Positions 1 to 7,743 are shown, numbered from the stretch's first letter. The stretch is 64,000 bases of DNA from Granulicella sp. L56 (GCF_009765835.1 NZ_LMUS01000006.1:2128438-2192437); one strand, 5' to 3'. Numbers and translations are program-made. The notes: generated by a model from the sequence alone, not told the origin.

Positions 1-1362
1 GCGGAATCGGAAGCAACCCTCGCTCCCTTTGCCCTTAAGCAGCAGGTGGCTGAGCGCCTCGCCGCCCACCGCGCCCGTCACGGCCAGCAGGCCGCCGCGC
101 CAACGCCATCCATCGTTCGCCCCACGGCGGCAAAGCCTCGCGCCGCCCAAATCGCGGCTGCCGTAGCCGAGCGCTACGCCCAGTCACAAAGCTACCGGGC
201 CTTCCTCGCAGCCGAGGCCGAACGCGCCATTCAGGAGGCCCACGCCGCCGCCGAAGTAGCCGCCCGCAGCGCGCAGGCCATCGCCGATGCGCAGAACGCG
301 CTGCTCGCCGAACTCGATCAGTGGGAGCTCACGCCACCCCCCGCCCCTTCGGCACCGATCTCCTCGCCAGCTTTGTCATCCTTCGCCCCCGCGACTCCCC
401 CAACTTTGTCATCCTTCGCCGAAGGCGGAGGATCTGCGTTTTCTCTAACCGAGCCGCAAACCCAGGTCTCCAGCGCCGGCCTCACCGTCCGCCTCTACGA
501 AGACCGCAACCACTCGATTCCCGGACCCTTCAGCGGCGCGAGCCATAACCGCTATCACGACCCCTTTGAAGAGATCGAAGAAGAGGAGCGCCTCGCTCTC
601 GAAGACGAGATTGCCTTCCGTCAGTCTCCCACCTTTGAAGATCGCCTCGCGCCGGTTGAGATCCCCGCCAATCTCATCGAGTTTCCCCGCCAGCTCGTCG
701 CCTCGCGCCGCGCCCGTCCGCGTATCGCCGAAGGCCCCCTGCGCGAAGAGGCCGAGCAGGCCCACGACGCAACCCAGCTTCGCATCTTCGAGGTCGAGTC
801 GGCCCAGATCTCCACCGCGCCCGCAGCAGAGTCCGCCGAATCCATCATTCCCGAGTGGTCTTCCATCCTGCTCAACGCGCAGCCGGTCTCCTCCTACGTC
901 GAACCGGAGACCTCGCGACTACCCTTCAGCCCTGTGCTTCCGCTGCACGCCGCCTCTCCCAGCCTGCGCCTGATGGCCGCGGTGGTCGATGGCTGCATCC
1001 TCCTCGCCGCCTTTCTCGGCTTCGTCGCTGTCTGTTCGCTTACGCTGGGCAAGCTCGGGGTTCCGCAACTTCCTGTCCAGGTCGCAGCTATTGGCTCTGT
1101 CGGAGTTCTGGCCCTGATGGCGCTGCTTTATCAGGCACTGTTCTTTACTTTTTCCGACACTACGCCGGGGATGCGCTATGCCCACATCGGCCTCTGCACC
1201 TTCAACGACGAGAATCCCACTCGTGCGGCCATGCGCCGCCGCATTCTGGCCGCACTTCTCGCAGCTTGCCCTCTTGGCATTGGCTTCCTCTGGGCGTGGC
1301 TGGACGACGATGGCCTGGGCTGGCACGACCGTATCTCCCGTATCTACCAGCGCAGCTACTAA
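1..1362 (+). CDS. RDD-family membrane protein, 5' end cut by the window
   Basis: The frame is open from base 1 with no in-frame stop, so the gene begins upstream; a GTG at 46 is only an internal candidate start. The first ~315 visible residues are Ala/Pro/Glu-rich, with a long helical Ala/Gln/Glu stretch followed by a low-complexity linker, and look cytoplasmic. The last ~135 residues form an RDD domain: three hydrophobic segments (about 324-347, 360-385 and 414-435 from the first visible codon) and the conserved GMR motif between segments two and three. RDD proteins are small polytopic membrane proteins of largely unknown role, some proposed as transporters. A repetitive DNA element lies inside the linker (see the repeat at 371-433). 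Family call is firm; function is unknown. Confidence 0.8.
   Translation, partial: AESEATLAPFALKQQVAERLAAHRARHGQQAAAPTPSIVRPTAAKPRAAQIAAAVAERYAQSQSYRAFLAAEAERAIQEAHAAAEVAARSAQAIADAQNALLAELDQWELTPPPAPSAPISSPALSSFAPATPPTLSSFAEGGGSAFSLTEPQTQVSSAGLTVRLYEDRNHSIPGPFSGASHNRYHDPFEEIEEEERLALEDEIAFRQSPTFEDRLAPVEIPANLIEFPRQLVASRRARPRIAEGPLREEAEQAHDATQLRIFEVESAQISTAPAAESAESIIPEWSSILLNAQPVSSYVEPETSRLPFSPVLPLHAASPSLRLMAAVVDGCILLAAFLGFVAVCSLTLGKLGVPQLPVQVAAIGSVGVLALMALLYQALFFTFSDTTPGMRYAHIGLCTFNDENPTRAAMRRRILAALLAACPLGIGFLWAWLDDDGLGWHDRISRIYQRSY
371..433 (+). repeat. REP-like repeat inside the RDD coding region
   Basis: A 17-bp direct repeat, CTTTGTCATCCTTCGCC, occurs at 371-387 and 404-420. The second copy runs into an imperfect palindrome, ATCCTTCGCC (411-420), GAA, GGCGGAGGAT (424-433), with one mismatch between arms. 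It is read in frame and encodes a repeated LSSFA peptide in the linker. The shape, a short GC-rich hairpin with a GTCATCCT core, is that of an extragenic palindrome captured by coding sequence. Confidence 0.6.
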
Positions 1363-1378
1363 TCTGCGAGCTTGACGC

Positions 1379-1457
1379 ATGTAACCGGATAAAGCGCAGT
1401 TGACCGGTTACATTGAGTCGGCATGTAACCGGTCCCGTATGGTTTTATCGGTTACAT
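1379..1457. repeat. Tandem pair of 35-nt TGTAACC palindromes (locus A)
   Basis: Two 35-nt units, 1379-1413 and 1423-1457, are separated by 9 nt. Each begins ATGTAACCGG and ends GGTTACAT, so each can fold into a hairpin with a 15-19 nt variable centre. The first unit has GATAAA after the left arm (type 1); the second has GGTTTTA before the right arm (type 2). Both types recur at 36558-36625 in the opposite order. The pair starts 17 nt after the RDD stop codon, upstream of rplU. It is REP/BIME-like; it could also act as a transcript-end hairpin or a protein-binding site. Confidence 0.8.
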
Positions 1458-1531
1458 GCAATTGCCACGAGACGAAGGTCTTCGCATGTTGACCCTCCCC
1501 CGGAAACGCGATACACTTCTTAAGTTTGGCG

Positions 1532-1564
1532 CTGTAACCCGTGTGTCTCGATTCTGGGTTACAG
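1532..1564. repeat. Degenerate third TGTAACC palindrome
   Basis: CTGTAACCC at 1532-1540 and GGGTTACAG at 1556-1564 form a perfect 9-bp inverted repeat in a 33-nt unit. It keeps the TGTAACC/GGTTACA core of the two 35-nt units upstream but differs at the ends and centre. The rest of the 341-nt gap between the RDD gene and rplU (1363-1703) shows no convincing ORF. The rplU promoter must lie in this gap, but no clear -35/-10 pair was identified. Confidence 0.6.
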
Positions 1565-1703
1565 GGACGACAGGCTTGAGTCCGCGAAAGATGCGACGGC
1601 TCAGCCAGTTGGCTTGATGCAGTGCTCCTGTATTCGCCCCATGCAGCACAATCTATGTGAAGAAGCGGCAGCGTTTTAGCAACGCACGCTTGAGGTTTTA
1701 GCT

Positions 1704-2039
1704 ATGTACGCAGTCATCCGCACCGGCGGCAAACAGTACCGCGTTGCCCCAGGCGACAAATTGAAGATCGAGACCACCGCCCACGAAAATGGCGCAGTGG
1801 AGTTCTCGGACATCGTCGCCGTCAGCGGCGAAGCAGGCAAGTTCGAGTCCGAGCTGGGCGGAGCGAAGGTTCTCGCCTCCGTGCTCGGTGAAGGCCGTGG
1901 CGACAAGATCCTCGTCTTCAAGCTCAAGCGCAAGAAGCAGTATAAGAAGATGCAGGGCCACCGCCAGAACTTCGTCGAAGTCAAGATCAACGAGATTCAG
2001 GTCAACGGTAAGAGCTTTAAAGAAGAAGCAGCGAAGTAA
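1704..2039 (+). CDS. rplU: 50S ribosomal protein L21
   Basis: L21 binds 23S rRNA in the large subunit, next to L20. The 111-residue product has the family N-terminus MYAVIRTGGKQYRV and the C-terminal GHRQNF followed by VKI, matching the usual ~100-110 aa length. It is followed 84 nt later by rpmA, the almost universal rplU-rpmA pair, and the two are probably co-transcribed with the terminator at 2406-2435 closing the unit. The upstream region carries the TGTAACC palindromes. Confidence 0.98.
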   Translation: MYAVIRTGGKQYRVAPGDKLKIETTAHENGAVEFSDIVAVSGEAGKFESELGGAKVLASVLGEGRGDKILVFKLKRKKQYKKMQGHRQNFVEVKINEIQVNGKSFKEEAAK

Positions 2040-2123
2040 AAGAGATCAAGCAAATCTTCGTATTTGCTTTTTGAAATTCAGATTTTCATGCGCGCCTGAG
2101 GGCAGCGCGAAAGAGGCAATGCA

Positions 2124-2390
2124 ATGGCACATAAAAAAGGCTTAGGTTCTTCTAAAAACGGCCGCGACTCAAATGCACAGCGGCTCGGCGTCAAGCGCTT
2201 CGGCGGCGAAACCGTCACCGGCGGCTCCATCCTTGTCCGTCAGCGTGGAACACCGCTGAAGCCCGGCGCGAACGTAGGCCGCGGCAAGGACGATACCCTC
2301 TTCGCCAAGGTCAGCGGCGTAGTACGCTTTCAGGACCGTGGCCAGATCGGCCGTTTCGTCTCCATCGATCCGATCGTCGTCAACGCATAG
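2124..2390 (+). CDS. rpmA: 50S ribosomal protein L27
   Basis: L27 reaches the peptidyl-transferase centre through its N-terminal tail. The 88-residue product starts MAHKKG directly, so it lacks the cleavable N-terminal extension of Firmicutes L27, and it carries the family core [16 protein letters not shown] and RQRGT. It lies 84 nt behind rplU on the same strand and is followed by a strong intrinsic terminator. Confidence 0.98.
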   Translation: MAHKKGLGSSKNGRDSNAQRLGVKRFGGETVTGGSILVRQRGTPLKPGANVGRGKDDTLFAKVSGVVRFQDRGQIGRFVSIDPIVVNA

Positions 2391-2405
2391 ATCTTTGCAA
2401 CTCTG

Positions 2406-2435
2406 AAAAAAGCCCTGCTTCGGCAGGGCTTTTTC
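2406..2435 (+). terminator. Intrinsic terminator of rplU-rpmA
   Basis: AGCCCTGC (2411-2418), TTCG tetraloop, GCAGGGCT (2423-2430), preceded by an A-run and followed by TTTT. An 8-bp GC-rich stem with a UUCG loop is a textbook rho-independent terminator. Confidence 0.92.
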
Positions 2436-2536
2436 ATTTAAGCGTCGATCCCGGTGTTCCATTTTGACACGGAAAGCGACGGGTGCTAAATTTGGTGCCC
2501 GGCCAGAGAGACCAATTTTCAAGTTGAGGAACGCTC

Positions 2537-3088
2537 ATGAAAGCATTTCTTTTCGCTGTCTTATTAATCGCTGGAGCAGGTTTGGCGAAGGCTGACACTC
2601 TCGAGACGATCACCTTCAATCTGGGAGATTTGCATCCTGGATCAACCCTGTCAGCCACTTTTGACGTGCCCACTTTGCTCCCTGGACCCGGGTTGACGGA
2701 GAACGTCACCTATTCTTTCAGCGATCCTTTGGACTATGCCGAAGGAAGTCTGTCGGGGCCGACGGGAGGAACATTGGCGGGAACGGTCTCGATTGACCCC
2801 AACGCGCCGATCAGCAACTTTGTCATCAATTTCTCCGTCCCGACATTCTTCAATCCCACCGGCAACATGTTTGATCGGGAAAATGTTCTTTCCGAAGATG
2901 GCCTTGCGCAATGTGCGTCTTTTCCTTGCACCGCTACCGGACAATTCCAGGACAGTCAGGCCTTTTCTAACGGTGTGTACACGGTCGCTCCTACTGCCAT
3001 GACGCCCGAGCCATCTTCCTTCCTGCTGCTGGCCACCGGTCTCGCGGGAGCGGGCTTTCTTTACGCGGGCCGTAAAGGTTTCGCCTAA
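2537..3088 (+). CDS. PEP-CTERM sorting-domain protein
   Basis: A 183-aa exported protein. Residues 1-20 form a signal peptide ending in AKA. The C-terminal ~29 residues (155-183) hold the sorting signal: PEPSS, a hydrophobic segment, then Arg/Lys. In known systems such signals are processed by an exosortase (EpsH/XrtA type) and the protein is sent to the envelope or exopolysaccharide. The middle is beta-rich with one Cys pair (CASFPC) and matches no family I recognise. GAGGA lies just upstream of the ATG. No exosortase or EPS genes are in this window, so the partner must be elsewhere. It stands alone between rpmA and a convergent hydrolase. Confidence 0.85.
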   Translation: MKAFLFAVLLIAGAGLAKADTLETITFNLGDLHPGSTLSATFDVPTLLPGPGLTENVTYSFSDPLDYAEGSLSGPTGGTLAGTVSIDPNAPISNFVINFSVPTFFNPTGNMFDRENVLSEDGLAQCASFPCTATGQFQDSQAFSNGVYTVAPTAMTPEPSSFLLLATGLAGAGFLYAGRKGFA

Positions 3089-3153
3089 GGGGCATCGCCC
3101 TCTTCGAAGAGAATAGGGCGGGCAGCGATGGCTTTGGGCTTCGTTGAGCCAGG

Positions 3154-4026
3154 TCAGTCCGTAGCGACCACTACTGGTTTCTGCTTGTCATTCAAGCCTA
3201 TGCGCGCCATGGGGGTGCGATGGTCGTGGGTGAACAGGACCAGCCACTTCTCCGGGATCGCCCGCTGATAGAAACGCTTGCGCTGCACGATGGTCTCCAG
3301 AGGATCGAGATCGTAGCCCATCACCCAGGTCGCATCGAGGTGCGCGCTGGTGGGAATCAGGTCGGAGATGTAGCACGCATGTTCCGAGCCCGACTCGATG
3401 TGAACGCCCATCATCTGCGCCGTGTGCCCCGGAAAAAGTTCGACGCGGACACCCGGGCAAATCACCACATCATGGCCATCCATTAACGTCATCTGGCCGG
3501 ATTCGATCAGCGGATCGTAGTTGGGCGAGAGATAACTGACGCGGTCGCGCTCCAGTTGCAGGTGGCCGTGTTCGACCTCGCCGCGATGCGCGAAGTAGCG
3601 CGCGTTCGGAAAGGTCGGCGTCACCGAGCCATCCGGCTGCAAGGTTGTGTTCCAGCCGCAGTGGTCGAAGTGCAGGTGAGTGTTGATGACGAAGTCCACC
3701 TCTTCGACGGCGACACCTGCGGCTGCGAGCGACGCCGGCAGAAGCTCCTGGTTCTCGTGGATCTCGCGCAGCTTCGGCGACAGCTTGTTGCCGATGCCGG
3801 TTTCGATCACCACTGTATGCTCTCCGGTCCGGACTACGACCGTATTGAGGCCAAGCAGAATGCGGTTCTGCTCGTCGGCCTCGGCACGTTTTTGCCAGAG
3901 CGTTTTGGGCACCACACCGAACATGGCTCCGCCGTCGAGCTTGTAGGTCCCATCGGTGCAGACCGTCAGCTCGAAGTCGCCAACCTGCGTTCGCGCGCGC
4001 ACCAGATCAGAATCAGCCGTGTGCAT
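3154..4026 (-). CDS. Metallo-beta-lactamase-fold hydrolase (AHL-lactonase-like)
   Basis: A 290-aa cytoplasmic enzyme with no signal peptide. The dinuclear metal motif HLHFDH is at 117-122, with further ligands His201 (GHT), Asp222 and a late His at 267 or 269 (THDH). The layout resembles N-acyl-homoserine-lactonase/AttM-type members of the MBL superfamily, which hydrolyse lactones or other esters. Sequence alone does not fix the substrate, since many proteins of this architecture are not lactonases. It is transcribed towards the PEP-CTERM gene; the zinc-ribbon gene lies 45 nt upstream on the same strand, so the two may be co-transcribed. Confidence 0.85.
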   Translation of the reverse strand: MHTADSDLVRARTQVGDFELTVCTDGTYKLDGGAMFGVVPKTLWQKRAEADEQNRILLGLNTVVVRTGEHTVVIETGIGNKLSPKLREIHENQELLPASLAAAGVAVEEVDFVINTHLHFDHCGWNTTLQPDGSVTPTFPNARYFAHRGEVEHGHLQLERDRVSYLSPNYDPLIESGQMTLMDGHDVVICPGVRVELFPGHTAQMMGVHIESGSEHACYISDLIPTSAHLDATWVMGYDLDPLETIVQRKRFYQRAIPEKWLVLFTHDHRTPMARIGLNDKQKPVVVATD

Positions 4027-4071
4027 AAAAGCCCTCCCACTCTATCTTAATGGGAGGACCGGCTGTCCTAG

Positions 4072-4464
4072 TCAGGCGTGCGGAATGGCGGCAAGTGCGT
4101 CCGCGTTGATTGCCGCTCCCTCCGAGGCCGCTGCTACCAGATCGGCTCCAACGGCAGCGAGAGGCTGCTTATGCTGGAAGCACTGGCGGCAAAGCACGGG
4201 CCGTCCTTGCGTCGGCTTGAAGGGAACGGTGGTCTCGATCCCGCACTCCGAGCACTTGGTCCGGGTCTCCGTCCGTGAAAGTATGGGAGACGATGAACTT
4301 GTCCCAGGGCGCACGGTTGCGTTCGCGCGCTTGAACTTGCAAGGCTTGCAGCGTTTGGGGTCGTTCTTGAATTGCTTGTCGAAGAAAAAGAGTTGTTCGC
4401 CAGCGGTGAAGATAAACTCACCACCACAGTCTGCGCAGGTTAAAAGCCTATCCACAAATTCCAT
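4072..4464 (-). CDS. Zinc-ribbon protein with CxxC-x17-CxxC repeat
   Basis: A 130-aa protein with two zinc-binding modules. The first has Cys10/Cys13 and Cys39/Cys42, with the FFFDKQFK block typical of the probable zinc-ribbon (zf-trcl-like) family. The second has Cys71/Cys74, exactly 17 residues, then Cys92/Cys95, which fits the CxxC-x17-CxxC domain described in several phyla. The tail (96-130) is Ala-rich. No enzymatic motif is visible; a nucleic-acid or protein-binding role is likely but unproven. GGAG lies upstream of the ATG. Confidence 0.8.
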   Translation of the reverse strand: MEFVDRLLTCADCGGEFIFTAGEQLFFFDKQFKNDPKRCKPCKFKRANATVRPGTSSSSPILSRTETRTKCSECGIETTVPFKPTQGRPVLCRQCFQHKQPLAAVGADLVAAASEGAAINADALAAIPHA

Positions 4465-4748
4465 AGCCGCTTCTCCCGTCTTGCGGAAAAAGGGTGAATA
4501 CCCGTAGGCATTGGATATCGTGAGGCCGACGGGCGCTCAACCTTGTTCGTAATCTTTCCTTGCAGGATGTATAGGGGCCCGTTGCTGCGTGCTTCTCGGA
4601 TAAATTAGACATTCCGGTCACGGTGAGCCGCTGCACGGGCTCTCTCTGCCGGGAAGACCAGATCAATGGCGGGAGTCCATCTGCTGGCTGTTTCAAGCGG
4701 CCGTCCGCAGCGTGAGAGCCGGGACGGCCTGACTTGGTTAGGGAGCGA

Positions 4749-4946
4749 TTAGTCCTGCTCCTTACGGACCTTCTTGCGATTGCGCTTGCGCGCGAGCGCT
4801 TCTTTTACGCGCTTCTTCTCACCTGGTTTCAGATAAAAGGAGTGACGCTTGACTTCCTTGATAATGTCTTCGGTCTGTACCTTGCGCTTAAAGCGGCGCA
4901 GAGCATTTTCAAGGGGTTCGCCCTCTTGTACTCGAACCTCTGCCAA
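4749..4946 (-). CDS. rpsU: 30S ribosomal protein S21
   Basis: A 65-aa basic protein reading AEVRVQEGEPLENALRRFKR and ending in a KR-rich tail, typical of S21, which sits near the 3' end of 16S rRNA and helps initiation. I place the start at a TTG (4946-4944) that encodes the residue before AEVRV. A GGAGG lies ~10 nt upstream and this gives the normal S21 length; the in-frame ATG at 5006 would add 20 atypical residues. The gene is monocistronic here. Its upstream region contains GGGATA/TATCCC repeats. Confidence 0.95.
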   Translation of the reverse strand: MAEVRVQEGEPLENALRRFKRKVQTEDIIKEVKRHSFYLKPGEKKRVKEALARKRNRKKVRKEQD

Positions 4947-4974
4947 GAAAAATACACCTCCAAACGGTCCCAAT

Positions 4975-5013
4975 GGGGATACACATATATCCCGGATGGG
5001 ATACATATATACC
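4975..5013. promoter_or_regulatory. GGGATA/TATCCC repeats upstream of rpsU
   Basis: GGGATA (4976-4981) and TATCCC (4988-4993) form an inverted repeat with a 6-nt AT spacer. A second GGGATA follows at 4998-5003, continuing as CATATATACC. Seen from rpsU, the AT-rich cores could supply a -10 element and the repeats an operator. The block lies 29-67 nt upstream of the rpsU TTG and ~100 nt upstream of the divergent iscX start. Confidence 0.4.
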
Positions 5014-5116
5014 AGAATACGCTATTTAGGGAAGAGAATTTGTTGAGTTAACGCAGAATTTTGACAGAAATCAAAGGCTTGAGGGTGCGTCGTAAAATGG
5101 GGAGAGGAGAACAGCC

Positions 5117-5332
5117 ATGGCTCGCGAGATTGAATGGACGGATTCGGAAGAGATCGGAATCCAGTTGCAGGAGAAGTTTCCGGAGCTTGACCCGTATACC
5201 GTCCGGTTTACTGATTTACACCGCTATGTGACCGAGCTGCCCGGGTTTACGGGCGATCCCGCAAAGTCGAACGAAGGCATTCTGGAGGCAATTCAGAAGG
5301 CATGGCACGAGGAGTACGAGGACGCGAAATAG
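5117..5332 (+). CDS. iscX: Fe-S assembly protein IscX
   Basis: A 71-aa acidic protein with IscX/YfhJ features: the start MAREIEW, the segment LDPYTVRFTDLH and the C-terminal end KAWHEEYEDAK. IscX is a small partner of IscS that binds iron and modulates the rate of Fe-S cluster formation. In Proteobacteria it closes the isc operon, but here no isc gene is nearby. Instead it lies 57 nt upstream of lipA, whose product consumes an Fe-S cluster. GGAGAGGAG precedes the ATG. Confidence 0.9.
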   Translation: MAREIEWTDSEEIGIQLQEKFPELDPYTVRFTDLHRYVTELPGFTGDPAKSNEGILEAIQKAWHEEYEDAK

Positions 5333-5389
5333 ATCGCTTCGGGATGCTTTAAGTAAGTGGATACAGATGTTTTCAGATGAATCGATAGA

Positions 5390-6319
5390 ATGGAAGAGAT
5401 GACTCCGACTGCTGAGCTGGTGCAGATTGATTTGTCGCCGAGGAAGCCGGCGCCCAAGCCCGCGTGGCTGAAGGCCAAGGCCCCGATGGGCGAGACCTTC
5501 CATGCGTTGAAGAAGATGGCGCGCGAGCTGAACCTGAATACGGTCTGCGAGAGTGCGCACTGCCCGAACATCGGCGAGTGCTGGAACCAGAAGGCTGCGA
5601 CCTTCATGATGCTGGGCAATCTGTGCACGCGGCGTTGCGGTTTTTGTGCCGTGCCCAAGGGCAGGCCGGAGCCGATCGACCTTGACGAGCCGCGGCGGGT
5701 GGCCTATGCGGTGGCGCAGTTGGGCCTTGCCCATGCCGTGATTACCAGCGTGAACCGCGATGACGACAATATCGGCGCGGCGCAGGCGTTTGTGAAGGTG
5801 ATCGAAGAGATCCGGTTGCAGGCTCCGGGATGCAGGGTCGAGGTGCTGACCCCGGACTTTCAGGGCGTCGAAGAGGCTCTGCGGCTGGTCGTCGCGGCCG
5901 GGCCGGAGATTCTGAACCACAATATCGAGACGGTTCCTCGTCTGTATCGCGTGGCCAAGAGCGGCGGACGGTATGAACGGTCGCTGGGCTTTCTGGAGAA
6001 GGCCAAAGCGATTGCTGCGGAGACGGGCGAGTCGATTGTGACCAAGACCGGCATCATCGTCGGGATGGGCGAAGAGATGCACGAGCTGCTGGCGGTCTTC
6101 CGCGACCTGGCTGACCGCAAGGTGGATATCTTGACGATCGGGCAGTATCTGCGGCCATCACGCGATCACCTGGTGATGACGCGGTACTACACGCCGGAGG
6201 AGTTTGCGTTTCTGAAGCATGAGGCGCTGGGGATGGGCTTCCGGCATGTGGAGAGCGGGCCGCTGGTGCGCTCGAGCTATCACGCGCATGAGCAGGCGCA
6301 GAGCACCGGCCTGGCCTGA
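5390..6319 (+). CDS. lipA: Lipoyl synthase
   Basis: A radical-SAM enzyme that inserts two sulfurs into protein-bound octanoyl chains to make lipoyl cofactor. The 309-aa product has the auxiliary-cluster ligands Cys53, Cys58 and Cys64 (CESAHCPNIGEC) and the radical-SAM triad Cys79, Cys83, Cys86 (CTRRCGFC), plus the conserved C-terminal GPLVRSSYHA. The length fits the family. It follows iscX on the same strand; the pairing suggests linked cluster supply, which is an inference. Confidence 0.97.
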   Translation: MEEMTPTAELVQIDLSPRKPAPKPAWLKAKAPMGETFHALKKMARELNLNTVCESAHCPNIGECWNQKAATFMMLGNLCTRRCGFCAVPKGRPEPIDLDEPRRVAYAVAQLGLAHAVITSVNRDDDNIGAAQAFVKVIEEIRLQAPGCRVEVLTPDFQGVEEALRLVVAAGPEILNHNIETVPRLYRVAKSGGRYERSLGFLEKAKAIAAETGESIVTKTGIIVGMGEEMHELLAVFRDLADRKVDILTIGQYLRPSRDHLVMTRYYTPEEFAFLKHEALGMGFRHVESGPLVRSSYHAHEQAQSTGLA

Positions 6320-6410
6320 GAGGCTGGTTTCGGCTACGTGTGCCGCAAAGAATTTCCGGTTGCGCGTTTCCTCCTGGGACGAGTTCATTAGGTTGAGGCA
6401 GACTGCATCG

Positions 6411-7553
6411 ATGGATGGCAACTACAAGGTTCCTATGGCGTCTTTCTTCACGACGGCTCGGAAGTATTGCAGGCAGGATGGGGGCAGACGCGTCGTACTG
6501 CGCAATCTCTTTATCCTGTTCTTCGCAATGAGCATGGCGTCGATTGCGGCTGCGCAGACGGGGACGCCATGGCCAGAAGCCGACAGGCTCTTCCACGCCG
6601 ATCCTCGGTGGTTAGGGGCCGATGGTGCCTTTTCCATCGATCTCGGCAATGGCCGGGTGCTCTGGACGTTCGGTGATACCTTTGTCGCTCGCAAGCCGGG
6701 AGACGATCGAAGTCAGGCAGCATTTGTCCGCAACACGGTTGCGATTCAATCCGGCTACGATCCCTCTCATGCAACGATCAAGTTCTATTGGCGGACCAGA
6801 GGAGAGAGTTTTTCTGAGATCTTTCCGTCTGAGGGCCAGTCGTGGATGTGGCCGGGCTCCGGCATCCGGATTGGAGATAAGCTGCTCTTGTTCAGCTCGC
6901 GCATGGCCCCCGACAATACGAAAGGTTCGCTTGGATTTAAGTCTGCGGGCTGGAATGCTTACTGGGTGACCAATCCGGACGCCGAGCCAAACATCTGGAA
7001 TTTGAAGATGGCTACGGAGATCAGCGACACGGTGATCATGGGGTCGGCGGTGGTACGCGATGGCGGGTTCATTTATCTCTTTGGCGAGAGCGAGCCAGAA
7101 CACGATCTCTACCTGGCGCGTTTGCGTGTGGCGACTCTTGCGAGAGGCAGGTTCGGCCCCATTCAATGGTGGTCGGGCAAAGACTGGCAGACGTCTGCCT
7201 CCGGCCGTCATCCGGTCCTGCTCGCGACCGCGACAGAGGCGAGTGTGCAGCGCAATCCCGTGGGGAGCGGCTTTATTGAAATCTATAACAGAGGGTTTGG
7301 TGCTACCGATATCGTGATGCGGCGGGCGCAGAAGCTGGAAGGGCCTTGGAGCTCTCCGCAGGCGATCTATCGGCCGCCTGAATCCAATGCGCCCGGCGCC
7401 TTTGTTTATGCGGGAAAATCTCATGCGGAGTTGAAGGGCGCGGATTTGATCGTCACTTATGCGGCCAATGGACCGGACGAGAAGGTGCTTAAGGACATGA
7501 GTCTTTATTTCCCCCGGTTTGTGAAGATCGAACTCCACAATCAGAAGCAGTAA
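6411..7553 (+). CDS. Secreted protein, probable five-bladed beta-propeller (DUF4185/DUF5005-like)
   Basis: About 380 aa. The reading frame is open back to 6219, but that start overlaps lipA by ~100 nt; ATGs at 6411 or 6435 precede a basic stretch and a hydrophobic segment ending ASIAAAQ, a signal peptide. The motif GRVLWTFGDTFV shortly after the cleavage site, with later WxxG and FGE repeats, resembles the first blade of glycosidase-like five-bladed propellers. The substrate is unknown and the family assignment is from pattern memory only. The exact start is uncertain. The 190-nt gap to the next gene has no terminator I can see. Confidence 0.6.
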   Translation: MDGNYKVPMASFFTTARKYCRQDGGRRVVLRNLFILFFAMSMASIAAAQTGTPWPEADRLFHADPRWLGADGAFSIDLGNGRVLWTFGDTFVARKPGDDRSQAAFVRNTVAIQSGYDPSHATIKFYWRTRGESFSEIFPSEGQSWMWPGSGIRIGDKLLLFSSRMAPDNTKGSLGFKSAGWNAYWVTNPDAEPNIWNLKMATEISDTVIMGSAVVRDGGFIYLFGESEPEHDLYLARLRVATLARGRFGPIQWWSGKDWQTSASGRHPVLLATATEASVQRNPVGSGFIEIYNRGFGATDIVMRRAQKLEGPWSSPQAIYRPPESNAPGAFVYAGKSHAELKGADLIVTYAANGPDEKVLKDMSLYFPRFVKIELHNQKQ

Positions 7554-7743
7554 TACGGGACGCTTCCGATGGGCAGACCAAAATGGATCTGTAGGGCGGC
7601 TTAATCCTTTGAATGGGAGCTCTTGCGATTTATTTGCCTTGATCTGAAACGCCTCGCCGTCGTATAACTTTCGCACGCATTCAATCTGGATTTTGAGCTT
7701 TGACCTACCTTTGCTAGTGAAAGATTGGCGTGCAAGAGGCCCG

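Noticed and set aside
1376-1570. CRISPR array
   Set aside because: The repeated units are palindromes with variable centres, only two or three copies, no constant direct repeat with spacers and no cas genes in the window.
4448-4696. 82-aa minus-strand ORF between the zinc-ribbon gene and rpsU
   Set aside because: Overlaps the zinc-ribbon start, no ribosome-binding site, composition unlike protein; the 4465-4748 gap appears non-coding.
6219-6410. Upstream extension of the propeller-like gene
   Set aside because: It would overlap lipA by about 100 nt and place the signal peptide ~100 residues in; the later ATGs are more plausible.
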